From NCBI GenBank assembly GCA_022575985.1, contig JAKSXM010000263.1, positions 7,234,001 through 7,298,000 of the forward strand: DNA of 64,000 bases. Reading direction: 5' to 3'. A program made the position numbers and the translations under genes. This DNA comes from Anagrus nilaparvatae. Its lineage: Eukaryota > Arthropoda > Insecta > Hymenoptera > Mymaridae. Under the pieces are notes generated by a model. It saw only the letters and a list, made by a program, of their open reading frames with translations, did not search any database and had not been told where the DNA came from. Below are positions 55,392-64,000 of the stretch, piece by piece (the first letter of the stretch is position 1; the number at the start of each line of letters is the position of its first letter).

Positions 55392-56223
55392 ATTTCCAAC
55401 AACGAAATAACATTGTTATCCTGCAGACAAACCGCACTCAAAATATTTTACCAAATCAAGTAAATTTCGCCGCACTGTGAGGCGTTGAAAATGCAGCCTT
55501 TCAACATTTTGAAAATTTTGAATACCCTCCAGCGAAACGGTTTTGTTTAAATCCAGAATATAGCAATTAACATAACAGTCAAAAGGTGTGAAGTGGATTC
55601 TAAATTTTGTATTGACTTAACGCTCGACTTAACGAATATTTATGAAGCAACTGTAGAAAATTTATACTTGCAAGATGCAAGCCGCCTCCAGTCTTACTGA
55701 CTAGTGGTAATCTTAATAAAACAAAGTTAGCAAAAAATTCGTTCTATCAGATTTTATTAAAAGATGAAGCACAGTTTGAACTTACTATGTTAGCCTCTGA
55801 TCGATATGTAAGCGCAGATAAAAATGATCTTACTAAAGAAAAAACATTTAGTAAATATCGTAAAAAATTTGCATATAAAATTATATCAAAGGAGTTCTAT
55901 CAACGTAATTGTCGACACGGTAGGAATAGATATAAATATTTACAGAGGTATTAGAAATATTACCGCATGATGCAACTAACAAAGCTACGATGAGTTTGTG
56001 GTATGAAACAAGTGATTCCAAAACGGGTACATCTGCTTCGGGGTATTTTATGCATGCAAGGAAAAAGCTTGAAGAAGAAACCAAAGATGTGGGTATAATC
56101 CCCGATCTAATAAAGAAGTTAGCAAACTCTCTAAAAGACACAGTAGAGTTAGAAATTCTTGCGTCATTAGACGTAATAAACGCTGAAGCTTATGAAATAT
56201 GGAAATATACAAAAAAGTTTTGA
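55392..56223 (+). pseudogene. Unrecognised gene, central coding region
   Basis: Protein-like sequence runs almost continuously through three frames. It begins FQQRNNIVILQTNRTQNILP, passes an in-frame TGA, and continues FENFEYPPAKRFCLNPEYS. After a shift come ITVKRCEVDSKFCIDLTLDL and IYEATVENLYLQDASRLQ. After another shift come PPPVLLTSGNLNKTKLAKNS, FYQILLKDEAQFELTMLASD and KEKTFSKYRKKFAYKIISKE. The next piece, after an acceptor-like TATTTACAG near 55945, is EVLEILPHDATNKATMSLWY, GTSASGYFMHARKKLEEETK and DVGIIPDLIKKLANSLKDTV, ending TGA 56221. The layout vaguely recalls multi-copy uncharacterised arthropod proteins, but I cannot name it. Stops and frame changes indicate a pseudogene unless several are introns. 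Confidence 0.5.
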
Positions 56224-56351
56224 TTGCAATTCTTCAAGAGTAAAAACTTCAATTACATTAAATCTGTAGTAACTATATTAGCAGAAACGTACGTTTTTTA
56301 TGCAAGATTTTATTATCCAATATCCGGAACAAGCAGGTAATTCAAAGATAA

Positions 56352-56592
56352 ACTTGGTCTACTAAGACTGGAGATATTAAAATATGCAAATAATCTCGCA
56401 TATAACGTAAAAACAAAAAAGCAATCAACCAAAGCAAACGACTTGAAAGCTGAATTATATAAATGGTCTTACTTTGATAATGCTTTCATTATACTGCCAT
56501 ATCTTTTTGACAGAAGTAAACTCAAAGATAGACGAGAAAAAGCTGAATTGTCAAAGTTCTTTATAGAATATATACACGTAAAAAAAATATAA
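56352..56592 (+). pseudogene. Unrecognised gene, third coding segment
   Basis: Open segment FKDKLGLLRLEILKYANNLA, YNVKTKKQSTKANDLKAELY and SYFDNAFIILPYLFDRSKLK, ending FIEYIHVKKI at TAA 56590. No domain recognised. It directly follows the preceding coding segment in the same orientation and has similar codon composition. Confidence 0.45.
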
Positions 56593-56599
56593 GACAAAC

Positions 56600-57515
56600 T
56601 AAACGTATTACGTTACTGAAATATGATTAGTATTGTAAGTTTGTTGAATGGAAAGATTAAACGTTGAATTGTCAAATAAAAACATTAAACCAACAAATAC
56701 TTTGTTGATTCAAGCAAAATTAAAATTGTTAAGTTAACCACTTGAATCTTTGTTGAATCAACATAGTGTTAGATAAACCAACAACCTACAACATTAATAT
56801 GATTAATTTTAATAGTTAGGTCAATGCTTATTCTTTTATATTAAAATATTTATTCATTCTTTCTCTTTCTATCCTATTATGCTCTTCTCTTTCAGCAGCG
56901 CGCTTTTGTTTATATTATTATTCAATAAAGAAATGGAATTTCCTAAAAATTTTTAATGATAGTTTTAAGTATTATTTTTAAATATAAATTTCACTGCGGG
57001 TATGCATAATTTACTTTTGCTTATATTATTATTCATTATTATTATAATAAAGAAATGGGATTTCCTAAAAATTATTTATGATAGTTTTAACTTGCATTTC
57101 GCTGGGTATGTATAATTTACTCTGCATATAATTTCTAAAATTATTATCTGTAACATATAGTACTTAAAATTTTTTTATTAAATACAAGTGTCCTGTTAGC
57201 AGAATAGATAATCACGCTGTATCGGAAGCCGCAGTACTCAGTTCGATCCCAGTAGCAGTCAAAATTTTTCTTTGGTTTTTTTTAACAGATTTTAAATTAA
57301 AAAATATATACCTTTAAGTACATAAATAAATATAAAAAAATAATTATAAAAAAAAAAATAATTAAATTAAAAAAAAAAAATAAAAAATAAAAAAAAAATA
57401 AAAAAATAATTTTTTTTAAATAAAATTTTCACTCTGTTTGAATCAACTAAGTAACTATGACAATTCAACAAATACTTTGTTGGCATATTTCAACAAAGTT
57501 ATTTGTCAATACAAC
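56600..57515. other. AT-rich insert, possibly a MITE, inside the unknown gene
   Basis: Near the left: TTTGTTGAATGGAAAG, CCAACAAATACTTTGTTGAT. Near the right: CAATTCAACAAATACTTTGT, CAACAAAGTTATTTGTCAAT. The phrases are mutually inverted and repeated, but exact ends are not found. The tract also has a tRNA-like segment and long A-rich runs (57340-57420). Confidence 0.4.
57191..57260 (+). repeat. tRNA-like segment
   Basis: CCTGTTAGCAGAATAGATAA, ATCGGAAGCC and B-box-like AGTTCGATCCC. Stems are incomplete, so it looks like a tRNA relic or SINE head rather than a gene. Confidence 0.4.
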
Positions 57516-57519
57516 TTAG

Positions 57520-57862
57520 AATTTTTATCCGTGTACCACTAGTATCAGAGAATACAAATGATGTGGAAATACTCGAAAAAATTAAGTTGTCACAATCCGC
57601 TTTAAAACAAACAGTTGATGAAAGTGAAATAATTTGTCCTAGAATCATTTATAGTGGAATAACTATTGATAAAATTAAATTATTTTTAGTTATTGACGAG
57701 ATTTTCCATCAATTCGATAATTTAAAAATACTAACTGATACTTGCTTTAAAGTATCTTCAGGTTTACCCTTCAAGGGAAAAAAAGAATTATATGAATCTA
57801 CAGTTCCACATATTTGGGATTTTACTGAATCTTATTTTTATGAAATTCCAATACTAAAGTAG
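57520..57862 (+). pseudogene. Unrecognised gene, C-terminal coding segment
   Basis: Open to TAG 57860: VPLVSENTNDVEILEKIKLS, QSALKQTVDESEIICPRIIY, GITIDKIKLFLVIDEIFHQF, LKILTDTCFKVSSGLPF and VPHIWDFTESYFYEI. The final pattern (FLVID, D-x-CFK, W-F-xx-YFYEI) recalls the end of multi-copy arthropod proteins of unknown function; this is memory-based and unverified. The start at 57503 is artificial, since the frame opens within insert sequence. Confidence 0.45.
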
Positions 57863-58157
57863 CGACACATTTACTGAATGATGAAATTATTAAAAATTAG
57901 AAGGAAAAAAATGTGGAATAAAAAATTATTGGTTTTCATAAACAATTTTACATACATTAAAGAGAATATTAACCATTTTGGTTAAAAGCTAAAACGTTTA
58001 AAACCAATTAATAAAAGGATTTCATTTTTTTTATTTAAAATTAAGTAGTTAACATTGTTATGAAAATGTGAATAAATATATTTAAATATTTGATATTTTA
58101 CATAACAAATTGTATCATAAAAATTTAAGTATATTCTAGTCAATAGATAATTGTTCT
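57863..58157. other. AT-rich stretch, nothing recognised
   Basis: No gene or clear repeat before the poly(T) of the next element. Confidence 0.45.
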
Positions 58158-58319
58158 ATTTTTATTTTTTTTTTTTTTTGTCAAGCACAAAGTGTACAAC
58201 TGGGAGACCACCGGCGAACGCGATCGCCGGCTACGCCCCAGATTCTTACTGGATAAACACACTACAAACCCCCCTGCGCTTGTTTGCCCCAAACTGGAAC
58301 TCCCTTTTCAGGTAAAACT

Positions 58320-59400
58320 TCAGTTTGGGACGCGCAGCCTAGGCAACTGGCCGCTGCCTTCCCCCAGCCTAGTGACAGAAGAGCTATCTACGATAGAAAG
58401 CCCTCCTCCTTTATCTTCAACAAGGTATAACACACATCCGAAGAAAGTGTGCTCCACTGTATCCTTCTCGCCTAAGCAGTGCAAGCACTCCTCTGTTGCC
58501 ACCTTATGCCAATGTTTCAACATTGCACGGAAGTACCCGTGTCCCGTTAAAAATTGGGTGAGGTAGAAATCCACCTCCCCATGCTGTTGTCCAGTACATG
58601 CCTGCAGATCTGAAATCAGATCATCATGTCTGCGCGTCCATCGGGCATTTTCCTCTTCGTCCGTTTTCCACCGTTTCTGCCATTTTTCTATAGAGCTAGA
58701 GCGGACGCGAGTGGATGCCACTTCGCGGTCCTCTACACTATCGTAAATGTATTTCCGCTCCAACGCTAGCAGGTCGATGGGCATGACCGATGCTACTATC
58801 TGGATCGCCTCGAGCGATACCGTATGATACGCGCAGGCGATCCTCAGGGCCGCTTGCCGCTGCACAGACGATATTTTATGTCTGTGCTTGGCAAATTTGG
58901 TGATATCCGCCCAGATCTCAGATACGTAAAGCAGGACAGAGTTGACAACGGACATCAACAATCTTCGCTTCCCGGGTTTGGGCCCTCCTATGTTGGCCAT
59001 GAGCCTTGACAAGGAGGATGCGAACGACGTGGCCTTCTCACTCGACCTCTGAAATTGTTCCCAGACGTTCAGCTTATTATCAAGTAGAACTCCCAGGTAT
59101 TTAACCGATGTCTTGGCTTGGATCGTGTGAGGGTTTCCACCATCATCGACATTTACATCGATGTCCGTGGAAATTGTTGTTCGACGGGTCAGCAGTACGG
59201 TCTCCGTTTTTGGGATCGCAAGCTGGAGCCCGTGCTCGCCCATCAAGAGGTTGATCTGTCTCATGACTAGATTCAACCTCTCCTGGGTCACCTGCATGTC
59301 CCTGCTGGTGATGGTCAGAGCCACGTCGTCCGCGTACCCGATCAGGGAAGCTGCTTCCGGGAGATGAACGTGCACCAGGCCATCGTAAAAGGCATTCCGC
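58320..59400 (-). pseudogene. R1/I-group ORF2, C-terminal half of RT and cysteine-rich tail
   Basis: HVHLPEAASLIGYADDVALT contains the catalytic YADD. It is followed by LNLVMRQINLLMGEHGLQLA and KYLGVLLDNKLNVWEQFQ. The C-terminal region is LTGHGYFRAMLKHWHKVATE, then CLHCLGEKDTVEHTFFGC, the CX2CX7-8HX4C-like nucleic-acid-binding motif of R1/I-type elements. Stop at 58320. Two frameshifts just upstream, at about 59350-59430, disrupt the QGS-LGP motif region. A 5'-deleted relative is at 2380-2660. Confidence 0.92.
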
Positions 59401-59782
59401 CGGTCCGAGAACAGAACCTTGGGCCCGCACTCAGAACCCTCTGTCGCCTGCCATCGAGCGTGTCGTAGAGCAGTCTCCGGTCCCGTAGGTAGTCCTTGAG
59501 TACGTTAACCAAATACCTGGGTATCCGGAAATCGTACTCGAGAGACCGGATCATGTCATCCCAACTGGCCGAATTGAAAGCGTTTTTGACGTCCAGCGTT
59601 ACAAGAAGGATGTCTTTGCGAATAGCAGGCCGCTTTTCCTTCTCAGCCTCTACGGTATCCACGACACGCCGGATGGCGTCTATCCTGAAATTCCCCTCAC
59701 GAAATCCATGCTGCTCCTCGGAAAGGCCATCGCCCTCCTCGATGGTTCTTCTCAACCTTGCCCGGAGCATACTCTCCATCAC
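59342..59782 (-). pseudogene. R1/I-group RT, fingers and motif A
   Basis: Follows an in-frame TAG (59783). GLSEEQHGFREGNFRIDAIR, then ILLVTLDVKNAFNSASWDDM with the motif A aspartate, then IRSLEYDFRIPRYLVNVLKD and YDTLDGRRQRVLSAGP. The AQGSVLGP motif lies in another frame immediately after (59400-59430). Confidence 0.92.
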
Positions 59783-60259
59783 CTATCCAATGGTATTTAG
59801 CATGCACAAGGGTCTGTAAGATGATGGAGAGTCTAAGGCTCCACCTTTACCCTTGTTCAAGAGCACGAGACGTGCCACTTTCCACTGCTTTGGAAATACT
59901 CCCGCTACCAAGCATGCATTGAACATGCTTAACAGGATACCAGAAATTATTTTGACCGCTCGTTTGAGCACTTCCGCTGGTATCCCGTCCGGCCCCGGCG
60001 CCTTGCCATTTTTCATGGCCTTGATGGCCTTCACCATCTCGCCCTCGCTGAATAACGGTACTTTCTCCCTGGGTATCGCCTCTACTGGGTTTTCCCGGAT
60101 TGGCCACTCAGGGAAGAGAGCGCCGATGATTCGTTCGGTCGACACCGCGTCTATCATGTTGTCAGACCCCCGGTTCAACTTGCCCATTACGACTTTGTAA
60201 CCAAGACTTCCCAAGGCTTCCCGGGCTTGATTCATGTACCCTTGTAGAACATTGATCAT
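59783..60259 (-). pseudogene. R1/I-group ORF2 start fused to the pre-RT region, endonuclease deleted
   Basis: The true start is ATG at 60259, overlapping the ORF1 TGA by ATGA (60256-60259). The first residues MINVLQGYMNQAREA look like the normal beginning of the APE-type endonuclease. The next, LGSLGYKVVMGKLNRGSDN, belong just before RT. The endonuclease of several hundred residues is therefore missing between them; GGGAAG occurs on both sides of the junction near 60205-60215. It continues through KNGKAPGPDGIPAEVLK and PSSYRPLCMLN, standard RT entry motifs. Confidence 0.88.
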
Positions 60260-60508
60260 TTCCGATGACACTTATTCCTTGCCGCAGCCAGAGCCTCCCG
60301 GTAGCTGGGACAGTTTCCTTCTCCGGCATAGTGCTCCGTAGAGCACTTGTCGTCCCTATTCTTGCAGAGGAAACACTCGGGCGTTTCCTTCTGGCATATG
60401 CTTCTTTTATGGCCGTCAACACCACATTTGAGGCACGGTATCTTTCTTCGGTCTTGGCCTTTGCAGACATACTGGTTATGTCCATAGCCCAGACATCTAA
60501 AGCAGCGC
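60256..60508 (-). pseudogene. R1/I-group ORF1 C-terminus with zinc knuckles
   Basis: The remaining half of knuckle 1 (CLGYGHNQYVC) is followed by knuckle 2 (CLKCGVDGHKRSIC) and knuckle 3 (CFLCKNRDDKCSTEH and C). It ends NKCHRK at TGA 60256. The first cysteine of knuckle 1 lies on the far side of the MITE (near 61208-61214). These knuckles bind nucleic acid in Gag-like ORF1 proteins. Confidence 0.9.
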
Positions 60509-61207
60509 ACACTGATTCAGAAAAAAAAAGCGGAAAAAAATTAGCTTCAAGCGAGGTTTTAATGAATTTTGATGCGGTTTGCGGCATTCAGTTCCTAAAA
60601 ATGTTTATTCACCGAAAAATACGGCAACAATTTCTGATTATTTGAATTTTCACCCCTTAAGTACTTAAAACTACCCCTCAATAAGAGTTTTTTTATAACA
60701 TTCATTTTTTGCAAAGTTTAGTTGTCAATCACTTTAATAACTTTTATAAACATTAAAAATTGTGAATTTTCATGAATTTAAAGTAGAAGAAAAAAAACTG
60801 ACCCCATTAAAACCCAAAGTACCTCTGAAACTACCCTAAAATTCTAAGGCTTATTTGCATGTGCAACTCAATTTCTTTGAGTAGCTTCAGAGGTACTTTG
60901 GGTTTTAATAGGGGCAGTTTTTATTCTTCTACTTTAAATTCATGAAAATACACAGTTTTTAATGTTTAAAAAAGTTTTAAAAGTGATTGGCAACTAATTT
61001 TTGCAAAAAATGAATGTTATAAAAAAACTCTTATTTTGGGGTAGTTTTAAGTACTTAAGGGGTGAAAATTCAAATAATCAGAAATTCTTGCCGTATTTTT
61101 CGGTGAATACACATTTTTAGGAACTGAATGCCGCAAACCACATCAAAATTCATTAAAACCTCGCTTGAAGCTAATTTTTTTCCGCTTTTGTTTTTCTGAA
61201 TCAGTTT
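60509..61207. mobile_element. 699-bp palindromic MITE inserted in ORF1
   Basis: Flanked by GCAGCGC at 60502-60508 and 61208-61214. Inverted ends contain ACTGATTCAGAAAAA and GCTTCAAGCGAGGTTTTAAT. Complementarity runs nearly to the centre near 60860 (CAGAGGTACTTTGGGTTTTA). Deleting 706 bp returns the host ORF1 to frame, which supports insertion. A 7-9 bp duplication would fit MULE or related groups, not proven. The element arms are open in the host frame, giving false ORF tails. Confidence 0.93.
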
Positions 61208-61621
61208 GCAGCGCCTTGCATTCGCTCGAAGGCGCACTCTCTTAAAAGCCCAGCCAATTTGGATTGTTCCCTTCTTGGCTAGGCGTAGAGCATCAACCTC
61301 GAGCAGCTCTATAACTGCCATTTGGCTCCAAGTGCCTTTAGTTTTGAAAATGGAGACTGTGGGTAGTAGATCTCCACGTTCCGTTCCTATTTCTTTGGCA
61401 ACGGCTTCCCTGATCTCCCGTTCGTTCGGGAACTCATCCAGATCTCGGATTTCGAGTTTCAGCATGGGGATCATATCCCGGACGTTCGAATCAGGGACCG
61501 TTACCGCTTGAACCTCTTCCTGTAGTTTCCCGGAATCCTCTATCGATTCCAGCTCGATCAGGACGCTGCCGCCTTGCGTCTTACGGATTCGGTGAACCTT
61601 AGCCCCTGAATCTTCGAACAT
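61208..61621 (-). pseudogene. R1/I-group ORF1, central Gag domain
   Basis: MFEDSGAKVHRIRKTQGGSV, LIELESIEDSGKLQEEVQAV, LEIRDLDEFPNEREIREAVA and GWAFKRVRLRANARRC, typical of the RNA-binding region preceding the knuckles in R1/I Gag proteins. Interrupted by the MITE directly after ARRC. Separated from the upstream part by an in-frame stop near 61652. Confidence 0.85.
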
Positions 61622-61654
61622 GACGTTCTTCTTGATGTTGAGAAGAGTCTCCTC

Positions 61655-62735
61655 TTACGTATGACCTGCTGCTAGTTTTATAAGTAGGGCCTCCATCCTC
61701 TTTTTGTACCTACGACTACTAGGCTTGGTACTGCCCGTTTCAGCAGGCCTTTTTGGCTGCTGATTATTCTTCCTCTTAGCTTTCTGCTTCTTTTTGGGTT
61801 TTTCCCAGGCATCCACTTTGTTTGGTATTTTTTCTACCTGGACCTGTTTTTGCAACTGGCCCGGAATTTCAGGTACCTGGTTTCCCTGTTGAGGCTGCAG
61901 TTTCTTTTGCTTCTTCCTCTTTTTCCTCTCGGTCTTGCTTTTCCTTTTGGGACCATTTGCATTATTTTGCTCAAGGGACTTGTCTTTCTCACGTGGACTA
62001 ACTTGACCATCTTCCGAGACTTGAGTTTCCATAGGAGACTCGTCTACCTTAGGGTTATTTGCCGATTTCTCTGGATCTTGGTGATCCGTGAGAGACCGTT
62101 TGGAAGCCGTTTCATTTGTCTTCGGCTCCTTGGATCCTTCTTGTTTTTTTCTGCTTCCAGTAGGCGTTTTTCACGCAGATACTTTGCTTCGCGTTGTTTT
62201 TGCAGTCTCTTTCTGTTTGCATCTTCCTGAAGAACTTTTTTCTTCCTCCTTTGCTCTTCTAATTCCTTCCTTTTTTCGGTATTTGAGAGCTCATCTTGCT
62301 GTTCCTGGTCAGATAAATTTCCTTCCAAAGGAGGGTCTTCGCTCGTCTTTTTTGCTATGTGCCCAGTTTCTGGTGAGCTATCAGGCGAGGATGCCGATCC
62401 GAGCCTCTTGATTGGGCTTTCCCGTTCATTTCCTTAAGGAGAGCTTCATGTATCGCTGATACTGCTTTAGTTTGCCGCTCCTGAATCAATACCAGCTGTT
62501 CTACTACGCTGGCAAACTTCCGGACTCTTTTTATCACCATGCTCGCGTTCTTCTGAACATAGCCGAAATGATACTCCATTTCAATTATGGCCTCCAAAAG
62601 ATTGCCTTAATGTTTCTTGTCGGCAATAAAGCCTTCTTTAACAGTATCCAGACCTTTAGCCGCCTGGATTTCTTTGAAGGCTTGTTGGACATCGCTATAT
62701 TTTGCAAAAATATCGTGCATACCATCATTTTCCAT
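61655..62735 (-). pseudogene. R1/I-group ORF1, N-terminal Lys/Arg-rich part
   Basis: ATG at 62735 starts MENDGMHDIFAKYSDVQQAF; an in-frame TAA follows at about codon 41. It continues MEYHFGYVQKNASMVIKRVR and SVVEQLVLIQERQTKAVSAI. After a shift near 62340: TEKRKELEEQRRKKKVLQED (charged, likely coiled coil). After another near 62040: NGPKRKSKTERKKRKKQKKL (very basic). Three frames and two stops make it a pseudogene. The N-terminal coiled coil and basic region probably mediated particle assembly. Confidence 0.8.
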
Positions 62736-62760
62736 GAGTCTAGATAATCGAGTGCTCCAT

Positions 62761-63847
62761 CTAGGCTTCACTTTGAGCTTTTATATTATATAATTTTTCT
62801 GTTGATCAGAAAATTTTAGAGCTTTTTGACCTTTCTTTTTATAGATTTAAATAGATTTTTTTTAAACAGTTAGCTATAAATTATTACAGAATAAAGTTAC
62901 AAAATTATAATTGAAATTAATTTTAAAATCAGTATTACATCTCTACTAAAAATGCGAAATTGAAAATTTCCCATGTGCACCTCCCTTTAAGACTGAGTAC
63001 TGTTCAATATTTTTTTTCCCTGGTAAGCATCAACTCCTTTACTGCAAAGTTATTATAAGTAAGTATGTTTAATATATGAAATATATGAGTAAATTTAAAT
63101 GAAGTGTGTTTGAAATGTTTGGTCAGATTTTCAAAACTGCCACAGAATTTTTTTTCTGAAAGTATTTTTAGCCCCCTAGAGCAATTTTGATTTTTGAGGG
63201 CCATTTTTGTATTTTAGACTCTTATAAAAAAAAGTAACAAAAATAGGGGATAATTTTTAGATAGGTGTTTACTAATAAAAAACTAAATATTTTTATTCAT
63301 ATATATTTTAAATACTATATTTTAAATAAATAATTTAAATATTATGGGCAAAAATGAAAATTAAATGTCATTTTATATGATGTAATGCTATAAATTTTGT
63401 AATTTTCCTAAAAAAATATATAAATTTTTTATTTCATAATATATACTTAAAAATTGCTCATATAGATGCAAAATTCATATTTATGCGTGTGAGTGAGCTA
63501 GTATACATGTAAAAAAATATAATTTATTGTTTTTATATGTTTTTATAACTATATACCCTAAAGAACCTTTTTTTCTTATTTTAAAAAAATTTAATTTTTT
63601 TGATCAAGAGCAGCCCGATTACGTCAGGAAACTATTTTAAGATATTTTTTTTAATATTCCGTCTACCATCTCAATAATATGAAACCCTTTTCTGAACACA
63701 TTCCGAAATTTACTTTTTTTTTATCCAAAAACCTTGAGCTGCTATTTTTTTTGTCCACTTTTTTGTTTTTTTGCTCCATTGTGCGATGTATATATAAGAC
63801 TTATCTATTTTATGTGGCACTAACCCACCAAGTTTTGTAAGTCTCGT
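62761..63847. other. AT-rich stretch, nothing recognised
   Basis: No gene; short minus ORF at 63004-63204 lacks a domain. Confidence 0.45.
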
Positions 63848-64000
63848 ATGCTTAATCCAGATGAGCAAGAGTGCGAAAACCATTTGAAAAATACTTATTT
63901 CAGAAATGCGGATGGTAGATATGTTATCAGGCTCCCGTTCAAAATTAATATAACAGAGTTTTAGTTTCCTGGTTCGTATGCTGTAGCCAAAAATATGCTT
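63848..64000 (+). pseudogene. BEL/Pao pol fragment running off the window
   Basis: MLNPDEQECENHLKNTYFRN, ADGRYVIRLPFK, then TAG at 63962, then FPGSYAVAKNML. It aligns by eye with LPSPEELECEKHF, GRYVVKLP and RTFAVKMLL at 10530-10680, the region just upstream of RT. It is a distinct, more diverged copy. Its continuation lies outside the window. Confidence 0.85.

Larger units (their letters stand above)
58157..62760 (-). mobile_element. R1/I-group non-LTR retrotransposon, degenerate
   Basis: Minus strand, relatively GC-rich compared with the surroundings. ORF1 has three CCHC-type knuckles, ORF2 has RT and a C-terminal cysteine/histidine region, and a poly(A) tail is seen as poly(T) at about 58157-58180. 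The endonuclease is deleted and a MITE sits in ORF1. The composition difference indicates horizontal origin or, more simply, recent insertion. Exact 5' end not seen; no target duplication identified. Confidence 0.92.

Noticed and set aside
58192..58566. Plus-strand ORFs across 58-62 kb
   Set aside because: Antisense shadows of the relatively GC-rich minus-strand R1/I element.
61070..61207. ORF1 C-terminal extension (SGKKLASSEVLMNF...)
   Set aside because: Encoded by the MITE arm; the opposite arm gives nearly the same peptide at 60540-60640.

Overview
The window is AT-rich eukaryotic DNA that looks like an arthropod, most likely insect, chromosome. The evidence is its transposon content: BEL/Pao and copia LTR elements, an R1/I-group non-LTR element, jockey/CR1-like fragments, Penelope-like elements, a pogo/Tigger relative, many foldback elements and MITEs, and tRNA-derived SINE-like repeats. 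A hymenopteran such as a parasitoid wasp is possible, but the sequence does not fix the taxon. There is no bacterial-style operon. No intact host gene can be asserted.

Layout. 1-9 kb holds decayed repeats: an RT fragment at 930-1480, an Ala-rich ORF and an R1-like scrap at 2.1-2.66 kb, a pair of inverted tRNA-like repeats at 2.73-4.08 kb, a foldback arm of about 25-bp units at 4.6-5.2 kb, and a hammerhead-ribozyme-like motif at 8101-8145. 9.06-14.6 kb is a BEL/Pao element with all domains but several stops and a rearranged 5' LTR. 14.6-24.3 kb carries a MITE with a 6-bp target duplication, an internally deleted Tigger-like element, a jockey/CR1-like pseudogene, a foldback element, a perfect-looking hairpin MITE, two possible exons of unknown genes and a SINE. 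26.4-28.7 kb holds a repetitive coding remnant and an AT-rich dispersed repeat.

29.04-36.99 kb is a nested pair: a hAT-like TIR element split by a full-length copia element (29236-36270, minus strand, LTRs plus an AAAAT duplication). The copia carries an extra ORF upstream of gag and unusually long similarity to initiator tRNA-Met at its primer site. 38.2-48.5 kb is a large satellite/foldback complex carrying two Penelope-like fragments with GIY-YIG nuclease domains. The second is bracketed by inverted repeats that hold hammerhead-like motifs.

50.5-51.2 kb is a TTAA-flanked MITE. 52.97-57.86 kb contains broken coding segments of an unrecognised gene family, possibly multi-exon, cut by a 1.9-kb foldback element and another insertion. 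58.16-62.76 kb is a relatively GC-rich R1/I-group retrotransposon on the minus strand. It has lost its endonuclease domain by internal deletion and is split inside its first zinc knuckle by a 699-bp MITE. The last 150 bases are another BEL/Pao fragment. The genes do not form a pathway; the window is a record of nested transposition.
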